From Pilaira anomala (lineage: Eukaryota; Mucoromycota; Mucoromycetes; Mucorales; Mucoraceae): a stretch of 64,000 nucleotides of DNA. The DNA is taken from contig JAIXMQ010000055.1 in NCBI GenBank assembly GCA_025716855.1, positions 1-64,000 on the forward strand, written 5' to 3'. How positions within the stretch are numbered: the stretch's first letter is position 1; each line of letters starts with the position of its first letter. Shown one piece after another: positions 34,359-46,471 of the stretch. The notes under the pieces are model-generated. The model saw only the letters and a program-made list of their open reading frames with translations, was not told the DNA's origin and searched no databases. A program made the translations under genes and the position numbers.

Positions 34359-37300
34359 TTAATTCAATTCTTTTAAACGATAACAAAGAGGAATATCACC
34401 ACTTGTCTTTAAAATATGTTGTTTAATTGCAGCTAATGTCATGGTAGGCGTTAAAATTGTATCGCAACATAATAATTGTACGCTGGATTCATCGTCAATT
34501 GAAAGTTTTTCAGAAATGTATTGAATTAGTTTTCGAACGCGTAATACTCTATTCGCTAATAATCGATTGTTTGGCCTAAAAATATATATAGATATATATT
34601 CATGATCAGTTTTTTAATCTATTTCATACTGTGATTTATAAGTTATTTACCCTCCTGGAAGTTCATCTAAATTAGAACCAACTGCAGGTTTTAAAATAAA
34701 TGTTAATTTGACAGTTTCCTTTGGCGGGGTTTTGTTCTATTTTTTTAAAAAAAAAAGAAAGTATGTTATTTTGACTGATGAAACGCGTAAACATTGAAAA
34801 AAAAAAAACTTACATATAAAAGATAAGATAATAACCATGATGGCGCAACATCAATAATTGTATCAGCATCTTCATCAGCCGAATCAACTGTACCACGATA
34901 TAAATCCATTCCAGTTGAAGCTTCCGCACTTTCTTCCGCCACAATAATCATAGTAGAAGATGGAATCTTTAAAGGAGGGAAATCTTCTAAATGAGGTGGG
35001 GAATAAGCTTCCGATTTACTTTCTTCGATCTCCTTTAATCTACTTTCTTCAGCTATTTTCGCTTCCGTTGCAGCTTTCTCTACAGCCGCCTTTTCTGCAG
35101 CTACTTTCTCTGCCAAAGCAGCAGCGGCAGCAGCGGCAGATGCTAAAGATTGTTGCGGTTCTTCAGATATTGTCGGTTGTTGTGTTGTAGATGTGGAAGG
35201 TGATATGGTCGGGAAAGGTTCGTTGGGTCTGTCTTCGTTTGTAGGTACACGTGTTAGTTTTGCTTTGACTGAGAGGTTCTTGAGTCGGTTCATAAAGTTA
35301 TTACTAGTGGGTGAAGAAGGTGATTGAGGTAAGGCGGCGGCGGCCGGGAGTTGAACAGAGGATTCTCTACGGACGGGTGCATAATGCGAGCCTGAAAAGT
35401 AATCGGGTTGCGATGTAGAAGTACTGTTGGGCGGAGCTGTAAAGGGACCGGTGAAATGAGTTGCTTGTGGAGAGGTAGGCATGTAAGGTGATTGATCTAC
35501 ATTGGTTGTTACGGCTGATAGAGGTAATTTTGGTGTTTCCTCAGCAGATACAGAAGGTGTAGCTGTTGTAGTAGCTGCTGTGGTAGTTGTAGTAGTTGAT
35601 GTAGCAGCAGTTGTAGCAGCATTTGGCGCTACTGTAGCAGCTGCTGTACTAGGAGTAGGGACAGCAGGTGTTGTATCTGTTTTTTCCTCGGGAGATGTTT
35701 GAAGTAAAGTACGACTCTTGATAGAATCAGGCCTATCAGGTTGATCATCACCAAATCGAATAAGACCTTCTTCTTGATACTCCAATTCTTTACTAATAAA
35801 TTTTTGAAATAAGTTTACGAGTACCCATTTTCCTAAATTCAGTCGCTGATCCTCTCGTATTTGATAGTCAGATGGTATTTCTACTTCATCAGCATACATT
35901 TCACAATCAAAGCAATTGACTTCATGTAGCTGAACAGTAATAGCACCAATCTTTGTATCTACTGTACACCAAGCTGGGAAACTTTCCAAACTATTTACTT
36001 CCTGAGCTACATCCTCCATTTCTCTCTTACCGAAATTCTTCACTTGAATACATTTTGTTAAATCCCACATTGTAATCTCTCCGTTCGTGTCCTTTGTAAG
36101 AATATGTCGTCTATTATGAAGAATTAGGTGCGCGGTAATACCGGGTTTACCTTGAATGATATAATCTGGTTTAGATCTTAAAGGTACTAATGATTCATCA
36201 TTATCTACATCATCATCTTGATAACTCATAGGAATAGAAAGTACAGAACCTGCGTACATGGTTAAAGTATCGCTAGCAACGTAGGCATCAGGTACTTGAG
36301 ACGCATAGCTTTTAGCAGGAGGTAATTTAATCAAGGCACTCATAGGAATTTCTGGATTAAACTCAGAACGAGGTAATGATTGACGTCTTTCAATGGGAGG
36401 TACAGATAACCAACGATTGATACTAGAACTCGTAGTTGCGGTCCAAACATACGTATCTTCTAATGCGGCAATTTTTATCACGCCTGAATCTTCTTTAAAT
36501 AATCCAATACATTCGCTCTCGCCTCCATCCGATATACTTTGACCTGAAATCTCTGTTTTGTTCACAAGACCGTCTCTAGAACCCGAATAAAACGTCTTTA
36601 GACTTGGGTGATCAGAATAAAGTGACCATACTGAATCTGGATGTGTTTCGTAAGTGGTTAAACATCGTTGTGCTTTTACTGACCAAAGTTTAATGGTTGA
36701 ATCGGAGGAACCAGATAAAATCTAAATTAGAAAATGAATTAGTAAAAAGAAAAAACATACTTAAACAAAAAACAAACAAAAAAAAAAAAAGAAAACTCAC
36801 GAATTGACCATCATCACTAATTAATAATGCTCGAATATTATCTGTGTGACCCGTTAATTTACTGATACGTTTTCCTGATCTGGGATCCCATAATCGAACA
36901 ACTTTCTCTGGTGAACCAGATGCTAATAAAGTACCGGTCGGATTTACGGCTAAAGCATATATGGAACATTTACTTGAGATATTATTCATTGTATCTACGG
37001 ACTCGAATTAATAAAATATGTATAGCAATTAAATAAGCATTTTACTTACTATTGCCCTCACTTGTTCCATCGGTATAATGATGACTGGGACCTGCATCAA
37101 TTGAAAGTGCTGCTTCTGATTTTTCTATATCCCAAATATTAATTTTTCTATCTAAACCACCACTGGCAACCCAGCCAGGTTTCGATGCATAAGTTAAACA
37201 TTTAGCGAAATCCGTATGGTATCCAATGGTATGAGCTGCTTTTGGTGTATCACTATAGGGTTTCCATAATTTAATTGTTCTATCAGATGAAGCAGAAACC

Positions 37301-37754
37301 ACTAGAAACTAATTAGGCTCGTTATGTAATAAAATTCTATATATTTTGTATTACCACAGGTTCCACCTTCACATAATACAATATCGTTTACCCAATCTGT
37401 ATGCATTTGTGAAAAGGCTTTACATGAAGTCTTTTGTAAGGGCGCCTAACATAAAACTCGTTTTAGTTTAAACCTTTTTTTAGTTTTTTTTTTAGTTTTT
37501 TTTTTTTTTTTTTTTACCTGAGCGGTTCCATCTAATTTCCATTTATCTTGATCGTTTTGGGTTACTTTTAAGTGTAAATCCCAACTGGCTACAATGCCAT
37601 CCCTGCCTGCTGAATATAACACACCACCTTCGTTATTTGTTGTGTTGCAATGAGAGTTATCGATAGCTAATGAATTAACGCCAAGGCAATGTGCTTGTTC
37701 TTCGTTACATAACTTGACGACGTAGGATACTTTGCGACGTGTTGCTGCTTTCAT
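34359..37754 (-). CDS. WDR48/UAF1-like WD40 protein (deubiquitinase activator)
   Basis: A homologue of WDR48/UAF1 (yeast Duf1, fission-yeast Bun107), which activates USP1/USP12/USP46-type deubiquitinases. About seven exons, roughly 990 residues. WD repeats fill the first third: [75 protein letters not shown] and [10 protein letters not shown] low-complexity Thr/Ala/Ser-rich insert follows (about residues 600-750), including an [16 protein letters not shown] coiled stretch. The C-terminus has the DUF3337/SUMO-like region of WDR48: [31 protein letters not shown] and [13 protein letters not shown]. The order and the conserved tail separate it from generic WD40 proteins. Confidence 0.88.
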
Positions 37755-40700
37755 GTTGTATAATCCCGAGGATCCTTTCTAGTTTCTAAATTTCAAGAAA
37801 TGAAAAGAAGGAAAGAGAGAGAGTGTGTGTGTGAGGAAACAAATAGGAGGGGCAGGAAATAAAGACGATAAAAGCCGGTCATTGAATCTGGGTCTTATGG
37901 TTGCGTATACACACTACTTTTTTATTTCATGGTTCGCCTCTTTTCCTTGTTTTTAGCTCCATTTCCATATTGTTTACAAGACATATAACACCTTCATATG
38001 ATATAAAAGGTCTTTGGTTATCAAGAAAAGAGAATGCTAAAGCGAATTGATTACAATGTATAGCTCAATGACGTCGTATTTAAGGATAGAAGCTTAAATG
38101 AACTCTATCTTGGCTTTGGTTACATTTGGTTACATTTAGTATATATTTGTACTCACGTGGTGTGTATTAAATGTTAAGCGTCATTAAACTTTTTTCCTCT
38201 CCATTGATGCTTCTCAGACACGTATATTTGAATATACATGGCTACATACTTATCAAAAAAGTAAGTCCGACTACTATTTTTTCCTTCATGCCCTTGAACT
38301 TGTAGTATTCTTACAGACACATTAAAGTATCAGATATAAATATCTTATTGTGTTTAGAGTGCAATTCTTCTGAAAAATGATAACTCTTAAATATGGGGTT
38401 TTCTTCTTTTAAATTTCTCACGCTTTTAAAAAGACATTAATGTCGTCACTGATGAAACTAAACGAGTTTAACCATATTACAATGCAACCATTCTTATTCT
38501 AAATTTACGGTTTACTTGTACTGAAGTATCATATATCAAGCTTCTTTAAATACATGTAGGACATATATTAGCTCGGGTGACATGTCTGAGGGGAGGACAA
38601 AATTAAGAGGAAAAGATGTAGAAGTTGTCAAAAATTATCTTTTACAAAGTAATAGTTAGAGAATTCAATTGAGCAGGACAATAAAAGATGTATGCTTACA
38701 AAATATTTACGCGGTTTCTCTATAATGTGTGTACATATTACTGTCAGTACACGAACGGTGTCACTTAATTTTCTCAGGTCAACTCTTTCAAATATCAAAG
38801 AGCTTCATTTAACCGAGGCATAGTTATCTGTAGCTTTTGCTATCAAAGACACCTGGTTTGATTTGTTAACTTATGGACAGATACCCAAATATTACCCACT
38901 CCAAACCAAATACTTTCTTTAAAAAACGTACTCTTTTGAAACTGCCATTGCACTACGGTATCAAAGCTCCTATGCTACGCTACATTTTTACCGGCTTTAA
39001 TTAGTTTGTTTGATAACTACAGAAAAAGAAAGTACTATTTTTTTTTAGCTATAGTGGAAAAAAAAAATTCGGTCAATCAAGTCATCTAAAAGGTTTGTAA
39101 TGTCAAGATATATCCTCATTTATGAATTTTGAAAGAAATCCAAAGGTCGGGACTGGCTGATTTTTGCCTAAAAACATATTTTTTAAAAAAAATCACTTAT
39201 ATGCTTTTTTTATCAAGCGATTATATAAATATAATAGCTACTATGTATTTCCCCACGTTTTAAAAATAACCTATATACATTTTAATCGACAGCAAAATGA
39301 TCTCCAATGGTCCAGACACTCTTCGGAGTCGAACCAAGTAGCTGTGTGCTACTACTGTGTGTTGTTTAAAAATCGTCTTTAGAACAAAGCAAAAAGAAAG
39401 CGACAACAAGCACATGTATTTTCTGTGAAACAGATTTTTTTTATTATTAAATCGATTATGAAATTTTATATATACACACATTTACTTGGACTGTCTCAAA
39501 AGTTAAGAATGTTAAAAAATGTTCATGATAACCCTATACATACTGGGTCCAGGAAAACAATTTTTATTGGCATTTATATCAAGTAATGGACTTTATATAT
39601 GATTCGATTGAATGCCAATTTTTTCTGGAAACACAAAATAGTGTGAGATATAACTAATAAATAAATATATATATATATTAAGAAATGAAAATAATTGAAA
39701 TGAACTAAACTTTTTTTGTAGGTTAATTAACTCTATGTAGATACATATTACATGTAAACTATTTAATAAAGAAGAAGGGTGTTTCTGTAATAAAACAAAA
39801 GAAATGAAAAGACGCACGACATTATAGAAAACAGTTTGTTGATAGAGACAACATGAGAAGCAATTGACAAGCACGTGTTTTTATTTGAATGTATGACAAT
39901 TATTTTTATTTTTGAAAGTCGATCCTGTATGACCATCTTTTTGAGCTATCTGATTTTTTTTTTCTCAGGTCAGAAAGGGGTTCGAGAAGGGTCTTAGAAA
40001 TACACGAAGTTAACCCGTTTAATAAGGTATGGATAGCGTTGTATGAATGTTGATGTGAGTGCTTTTTCAGACAAAAATTGTGTAATAGTTATAAGAGGGG
40101 TTATAAAATAATTGTTTTTTTTTGTTCTTTTATTATTGATGTGATCTATCAACACTCAATGGAAATTATTTGAAATGTAGCTTTTTTCGACCCTAACTTG
40201 ATTACTGTTTTAAAGAAAACAATGAATAATGAATAAAAGAACAACAGTTGTGTTCCGAGGAACGGTAATTTTTTTAGGCAGAGTTAAATATGCCCCCTAA
40301 TGCAGGTAGTACGGGATACCTGCGCTTTGTCCCCATCCAATCATTGGGTGTCCCGTATTAACAAATACAGCATATTTCTGTTACTCAAATGGTCTTTTTT
40401 CTCTGTTTTGTTTCCAATAATTCGGTCTCGAACAAATGAAATAGTTCACTCAGGCCATAACGTAATGGCTTTGTACCTTTTACTGCTGTTCCCGCGTACT
40501 TGCATACTTAAAAGTAACGTGTTGGTTCTAAAATTATGCAAAATATATTTTTATTCAAGTTTATACCGGATCTTATCAAGATTACCGGTGACTTTTTTTT
40601 TTTCTTTTTTATAAGCTGTTAAAAACTGCGTACCTATAGTTACAACATGATGAGATCTCTGAGTCTATACACATACTGCTGTTTATGTATGTCTAATTAC

Positions 40701-41585
40701 TTATTCAAAACATATCTCGGTATTTTACGGCTTTTTGATTGTACACATTACATACATATTTTATTTTTCATTTCGATTTGAACGATATATTATACTAAAA
40801 TAGAATTATTTTGTTTTGACAGATTATTAGATAGATGTTAATTAAAAAGTTACTTGTTTGTAGGCTTAAAATGGAAATGATGATGCTTAGCAAAATAAGA
40901 AAGAAAAATGTTCTTCTTTTTTCTTGTCCTACAAAAGCTTATGTAAAATACCATGAATCCGAAAACTGCATGATAGTTTGCTGTATTACCGGAATTTGAA
41001 TCATTGTCGAACAATAGTTATTTTTTCAAGTTAGCAGTTTTTATAAAAAAAATGTCAAAAAAAAAAAGTTTTTAACTAAAAATAAATGAAGATCTTCCTT
41101 CTTATTATTTTAGCCCTTAATATTCGTCATTTTTAACACTTTTTGTTGGGGATATTATTAGTCAATGTATGATAACTAAACTAAAATAAAATTAAAAAGT
41201 TCATATATTTTTGTTAATAAATAAAAGTATATAATTAAACCAAGAATACATATGATCTCCATGGAAGAAGTTCTATAAAGAAGAAGAGCAACGTTTTGTA
41301 ATTATCATGTCATTCAAAAGAGCTATTTTAAGAACCAAAAATGTTTCGGTCTGTGCAGAAAAATGGTCGAGACTCTTGTACAACTTTGAAGAAACGTTCA
41401 TATTTGATTCGATCAAAATTTTAACTTTTTATATGAAACTCCTTTTAAAACGATCTAATTCTGTTTTTTTTTTCAGATCAGTATAAAAAGACATGAACTT
41501 TATATCATTTCCCCCCCTTTTTTTTTCATTATTCAAACAAAAAAATATTTTTTATTTATAAAACCTTCTTCTATTTTTATCTTAA
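37755..41585. other. 3.8-kb gene-poor region
   Basis: No gene could be supported. It holds scattered protein-like crumbs (for example MSEGRTKLRGKDVEVVKNYL at 38582, then a stop after five residues), a tandem TTGGTTACATT repeat at about 38116, a GGTTCGACTCC sequence on the minus strand (39322-39332) without tRNA folding, and a short inverted-repeat cluster at 40303-40355. It looks like old decayed sequence. Confidence 0.5.
40303..40355. repeat. Nested short inverted repeats
   Basis: GCAGGTA..TACCTGC flank TACGGGA, and TACGGGATACC pairs imperfectly with GGTGTCCCGTA downstream, with CCAATCATTGG in between. Could form a cruciform; function unknown. Confidence 0.4.
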
Positions 41586-42388
41586 ATGCCCGTCGCTATT
41601 ACAGAAAAGCATGTATCCAGAAAAATCACTGTCAATCTGGATAGTCATCAATTCAATGTTCGTCCTATTATTAAAGGTAAGCAACAACATACATAAACTT
41701 TTAAAATAATAATATATTAATAAAATTATTTATCATAGGCGCAATGAATGAAGCATCTCATACTTTAACAGAAGCTTTCAATTCCAATAATGCACTTAGT
41801 ATCGCATCACTCAACTTGAATGAAGCCAAACGTGATACATTTCTCTGCAACTTATTCAAAAATATGATAGATACAGCATCACTTCAAAGTCGAGACTATG
41901 CAGTTCAAGTCGAAGGCTGTAAAGGTGTATTGATCTGGTCTACTCGTTCTCAATTATTCTCGTGGCCTAACACAGTTAACACGTTCAAATATGCTCGTCG
42001 TTTAGGCTGGACCGCTGCCTTGAGAGCTATTCTTAAAATCCAATCCACTTCTTCAGATAAATTACGTCGCAAGGTGATGGCACAATTCCCAAAATGTATG
42101 AATATTGGATTCATTGGTGTTCTTCCTTATGAACAAGGTAAAGGTCTCGGTACTGCACTTATGGAACATGTACTTGAAAAGGCAGATGAATCACATTATC
42201 CTGTCTATGTTGAAGCTACTGATTATCAAGCGGTTAAATTCTTTGAACGATTTGGGTTTGTTTCTCATGGACAAATTTCACTTACAAAAGATCATTTGGT
42301 GACATTAACTCCTATGGTACGTCTTCCTGTGGTCATGAATGAACCAGTTGCTTTCCACGTGCGTCCTGGTAGAAGAGATTCTGATTAA
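41586..42388 (+). CDS. GNAT-family N-acetyltransferase
   Basis: An acetyl-CoA-dependent acetyltransferase of 246 residues in two exons (41586-41676, 41739-42388). The GNAT core is visible at about residues 155-215: NIGFIGVLPYEQGKGLGTAL (motif A, Q/RxxGxG/A as EQGKGLG), then PVYVEATDYQAVKFFERFGF (motif B with the typical FYxxxGF variant). The first half is helical and has no recognised extra domain. The substrate is unknown; relatives include uncharacterised fungal GNATs. It sits alone between two gene-poor regions. Assignment to the superfamily is firm. Confidence 0.87.
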
Positions 42389-42813
42389 GTCTCTTTCTTT
42401 CTTAAAATGATTCCCCCTCTGTATATACCCTAAAATACACATTTATTTTTTCTTTCTTTTCTATTATACATATTCATACCTTATCCTAGATGCCTATATA
42501 GTTTTTACACTTTAAAAATAATAAATTAATTCAGTAAAAAAAAAAAAAAACCCCCTCCTTCTTGAATATCCGAATAATAAGTTCATGTTGCATTTATTGG
42601 TTTAACAGTTACTCAGATTCTTTTTTAGAGTACAATGAATTTCTTTGCACGACAAGAACGAGGGAATAGAATGGAATTGTACTCGCGCAATTGCTATTCA
42701 GATACTAGTTTTTTGAGTATTTTTATCATGAATGGTTAGCATTGTGTAATTTTTCGTTTTATGAAGGAAGAAAAAAGTTTAATCTTGGCGCGGAACGTAG
42801 ATTTAAAAAAAAA

Positions 42814-42847
<34 letters not shown>

Positions 42848-44861
42848 AAGATCGGATTATCAATCAAGGATAAAAGAACAATACAGAATCGCATTTATTC
42901 AGTCTATCTTGTTCCTTTGTAGTTTTTTTTTTGCGTGTTTTGAATAAAGAGTCTACACTTGATATTAAATCTGTTGCAATTCCCATGTAGCTCAAGTATG
43001 CCATATTCTGTTTGTAGATAGAAAAAGGGGTAAAATGTCTAAAAAAAAATTTTTTTTTTGTGAATCTAAAAGTTTGGCTGTGTTGAAAATATAACAATAA
43101 TATTCACTACTAAAAAAAACTTTGGTAATATTCTGTTGTAGAACGTGGATCTTTTATAAATATCTTTATTAGACATGCATTAATAAAAAAAAACAAAACA
43201 TATTTTATCTAGATTCTGTTAAGATTAAGCGTGTCTACAAAAAAAAAATATATTTATAAGTTCGTTTTAGTGCAGAAAAACAAAAAGACGATCAACTTTA
43301 ATGTCGTGTTACCAACATGGAAGTATCTTAGTTTGATTTTCTCACACAATGAGTGGTTCAACATTATTGTGCGCTTTTTTTCTAAATAAGAAAAAGGTTC
43401 GTGTAATTAAAAGAAAAGATAGTAACACAATATGAGAGAATTATAATATCTGTTTTGAAAAACTTGTTCAATTTGGTGATTTGTAGAATAGTTGATGTTA
43501 ATATGGAAGTCCTAGTGAACTACATCGAGAAAGAAATAAACAATATATTTGCGTGAAAGAAGCCGTGATTAAACATGCTATTAGCTTAAACTAATACCAT
43601 CATCTATGTACACAAAGCCGCTTCCTCCTAATCATTTAGAAGAGTTAAATATACAAGTAGTTGGGCTAATTAGCTTCAGATGTTTGACCATAAGCCAGTT
43701 AGACATAAATGATCAAAATCATTAAGAAAAGTGAGAGTATCAAGTTTTCAAACATTTGGTAATTTGAGAGTGGAAATACTGTAAAAAGGAGAGACATTGA
43801 ATACATACCTTTTCTTTTTTTACACGTTGTACACACACACTGATTACTAACAGAGATGTTTTTTTTTGTCTTACGATTCTAATATGTAACAATTCTATTT
43901 TTTAAACTTCTTTTCTTTTTTTTTTGTATAGTTACAAAGAGAAACACAGATATTTGTTTGTCTGGACCTAATAGTACTCTAAATGTATTATACATTTTGC
44001 TTCTGGATCTTTTCTATTTAAAATTATTAAATAGTTTTTAGTGAAACATAACCATTTTCCATGATTTTTTTTACTTATACTGCTTAGGCTTGACAATTGG
44101 ATCTCAATTTTACCTATTTTTATGTTTTATTAAAACACCTCTCTCTTTCGCTTCTACCGTGGTCCGTTCGATAAAAGATTGTCAGTAGGATAGTATTTTG
44201 ATGACTCAGATCGCATAGAAATTTACTAAATCCTTTCACCCGGAGGATTTGAAAAGTATCTGTCAGCACACATACTTCCAAAAGGGGCCCTACTATTCGG
44301 TATTGTGATATACATAGTCTTCGGATGAAGTATTAAACCATGGAAATACTTTCAATATCTTCCTTGGGCGATGTTTCATTTTTTTACAGATAGAATATGG
44401 AGAAATTTTATCTTTTTTTTTTAAAGATTAACTAAAATTTCTTCATGCATATCTTTTTTACTAAAAGTATACTAGGCTTGTTACAAACATTTTTGTTGTG
44501 CCAAGAAATATTTTTGATAGAAGAGCTTATTTATTTAGCATATTAAAAAGAAGGTTCCTTACTAAAAAAAAAAAAAATCTCGAAGCGACTGATAAATAGC
44601 TATAGAATATATTGAACTCAACTATTTGCATTTGATGTACTGATTGAAGGTGGGTGTCAAATGAATATACTTGGCATATCAATTCATAGTTTTTTTTTCT
44701 TTCAAAAGGAAAAAAGCTTAAATAAATAACTTTTTAATGTTATGTCTTAATTGATACCATTTTATCAAAAAAGGTAAGAATTAATTCAATTTTCAGAGCT
44801 AAACCAAAAAGAAAAAAAAAATTAAGAAATTGACAGTTCACTACCCTAAGTACACCACATG
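42389..44861. other. 2.5-kb gene-poor region
   Basis: No supported gene. A poly(T) run of about 30 lies at 42816-42845. Minus-strand fragments near 44200-44290 (for example MRSESSKYYPTDNLLSNGPR) read like coding but are flanked by stops, so they may be relics. No tRNA or snRNA signature was found. Confidence 0.45.
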
Positions 44862-44875
44862 GTTGCTATGACAAC
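44862..44875. promoter_or_regulatory. Candidate X-box upstream of RAD51
   Basis: GTTGCTATGACAAC is palindromic in the RFX pattern GTTGYYATRRCAAC. It lies 176 bp before the RAD51 ATG, and a second partial site (GTTGTTATGGAAAT) lies at 44934-44947. An ATTGG (inverted CCAAT) sits between them. Confidence 0.5.
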
Positions 44876-45050
44876 GATGATTTTGTTAGAATCATAGCGT
44901 ACAGTTTGATTGGATACACACACGATAATCCGCGTTGTTATGGAAATTCGCGCCTCTTTTATTCTCAAAAAAATTTAATCACTCAATTTTTGTTTCTTTT
45001 TTTTTTATTGATCTTTTTTCTTTCTAAAACAAACTTTTATATAATTCATA

Positions 45051-46231
45051 ATGTCACAAAGCGATGAAGAAGAAACTGGTTTCTTGCGAATCAATAAGTT
45101 AGAGGTAAAGTATATAAAAGACTGACTAGTTTGATCAGTTATATTAACAGTGAAAAAATAACAGGATAGCGGCATCTCTGCAGCAGATTGTAAAAAGTTG
45201 AAAGACGCAGGATATTATACAGTCGAGTCTGTTGCCTATGCACCGAAAAAGGCTTTACTTGCTATCAAAGGTATCTCGGAAACTAAAGCAGATCGTTTCC
45301 TAGCAGAAGGTAAAAAAAAAAAAGGAAAAAAAAAATTACTACGTAACAAATTATAACATCAATTGTATAGCTTCCAAAGTAGTGAATTTAGGATTTACAA
45401 CTGCTATGGATGTACATCAACGTAGACAAGAAATTGTAAATATTACAACTGGATCAAAAGAATTAGATCGTATGTTAGGAGGTAATGTCTAAAAAAAAAA
45501 AAGTAGATAAATATACAAGTGGGATTTATCACTAATTTACAATGATAATAGGTGGTATTGAAACAGGGTCAATTACAGAATTATTTGGAGAATTTAGAAC
45601 GGGTAAAAGTCAATTATGCCACATGTTGGCAGTTACTGCGCAATTACCAATTAGTATGGGTGGAGGACAAGGTAAATGTCTTTTTATTGATTCCGAAAGT
45701 ACATTTCGGCCCAGTCGTATTCTTTCAATTGCCGAGAGATTTTCATTGAATGGAGAAGAGACTTTGGATAATATTGCATATGCTCGTGCGTATAATACAG
45801 ATCATCAAACTTCTTTATTAATTCAAGCAGCAGCCATGATGTCCGAAGCAAGGTTCTCTGTATTGATTGTGGATTCTGCTATGGCGCTTTATCGTACGGA
45901 TTATGCAGGTCGTGGTGAATTAGCAGCTCGTCAGATTCATTTGGCTCAATTCTTGCGTCAGTTACAAAGATTGGCGGATGAATTTGGTGTTGCCGTTGTA
46001 ATTACAAATCAAGTAGTAGCTCAAGTAGATGGTGGTGCTTCGATGTTTAACCCAGATCCAAAGAAACCTGCAGGTGGTAATATCATTGCTCATGCTTCTT
46101 GTACAAGATTGTCGCTTCGTAAAGGACGTGGTGAAAATCGTATTTGTAAGGTTTACGATTCCCCTTCTTTACCAGAAAATGAGTGTACATTTTCTATTAT
46201 GGAAGATGGTATTTCGGATGCACAAGAGTAA
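45051..46231 (+). CDS. RAD51: RAD51 recombinase
   Basis: Eukaryotic strand-exchange protein for homologous recombination. Four exons, about 329 residues. The N-terminal helix-hairpin-helix-like domain is present ([39 protein letters not shown]). The RecA core has Walker [27 protein letters not shown] [13 protein letters not shown], Walker [16 protein letters not shown], then [36 protein letters not shown] and [20 protein letters not shown]. The LYRTDY...GRGEL block and the [15 protein letters not shown] L2 region favour RAD51 over DMC1. Small departures ([19 protein letters not shown] tail) are normal variation. It is followed on the same strand, 240 bp later, by the CLPB-like gene. Confidence 0.93.
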
Positions 46232-46471
46232 AGCATCTAAAAAAAAAAGTAACATTGCAATCCTTTTCCCCTTTTGTACCATATTATTTATATCTCTTGC
46301 TATGATCTTTTCTTACTTTTTCACAACCTCTTATATCAATCAATCTTTTATGCGATTCGATTCAGTCACGTAAATAAATAAATAAACTCAGACCCTCGTC
46401 GTCATTCAATATGCAACCATTCCTTTATTTTTTGTGTTTATCACATTCTTCTTCTTTATTCTTTTATAGTT

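Noticed and set aside
39300..39390. Minus-strand tRNA suggested by GGTTCGACTCC and an adjacent hairpin
   Set aside because: The T-stem pairs poorly, the anticodon-like loop lacks U33 and no acceptor or D-arm pairing exists.
39593..39874. 93-residue minus-strand ORF rich in Phe, Ile and Tyr
   Set aside because: Composition is what random AT-rich DNA gives. No membrane topology pattern or splice context supports it.
40300..40614. 104-residue plus-strand ORF
   Set aside because: It overlaps the inverted-repeat cluster and has no ATG context, family or splice support.
44150..44340. snoRNA or snRNA gene suggested by a TGATGAC box
   Set aside because: No D box at a proper distance, no terminal stem and no U-snRNA core motif.
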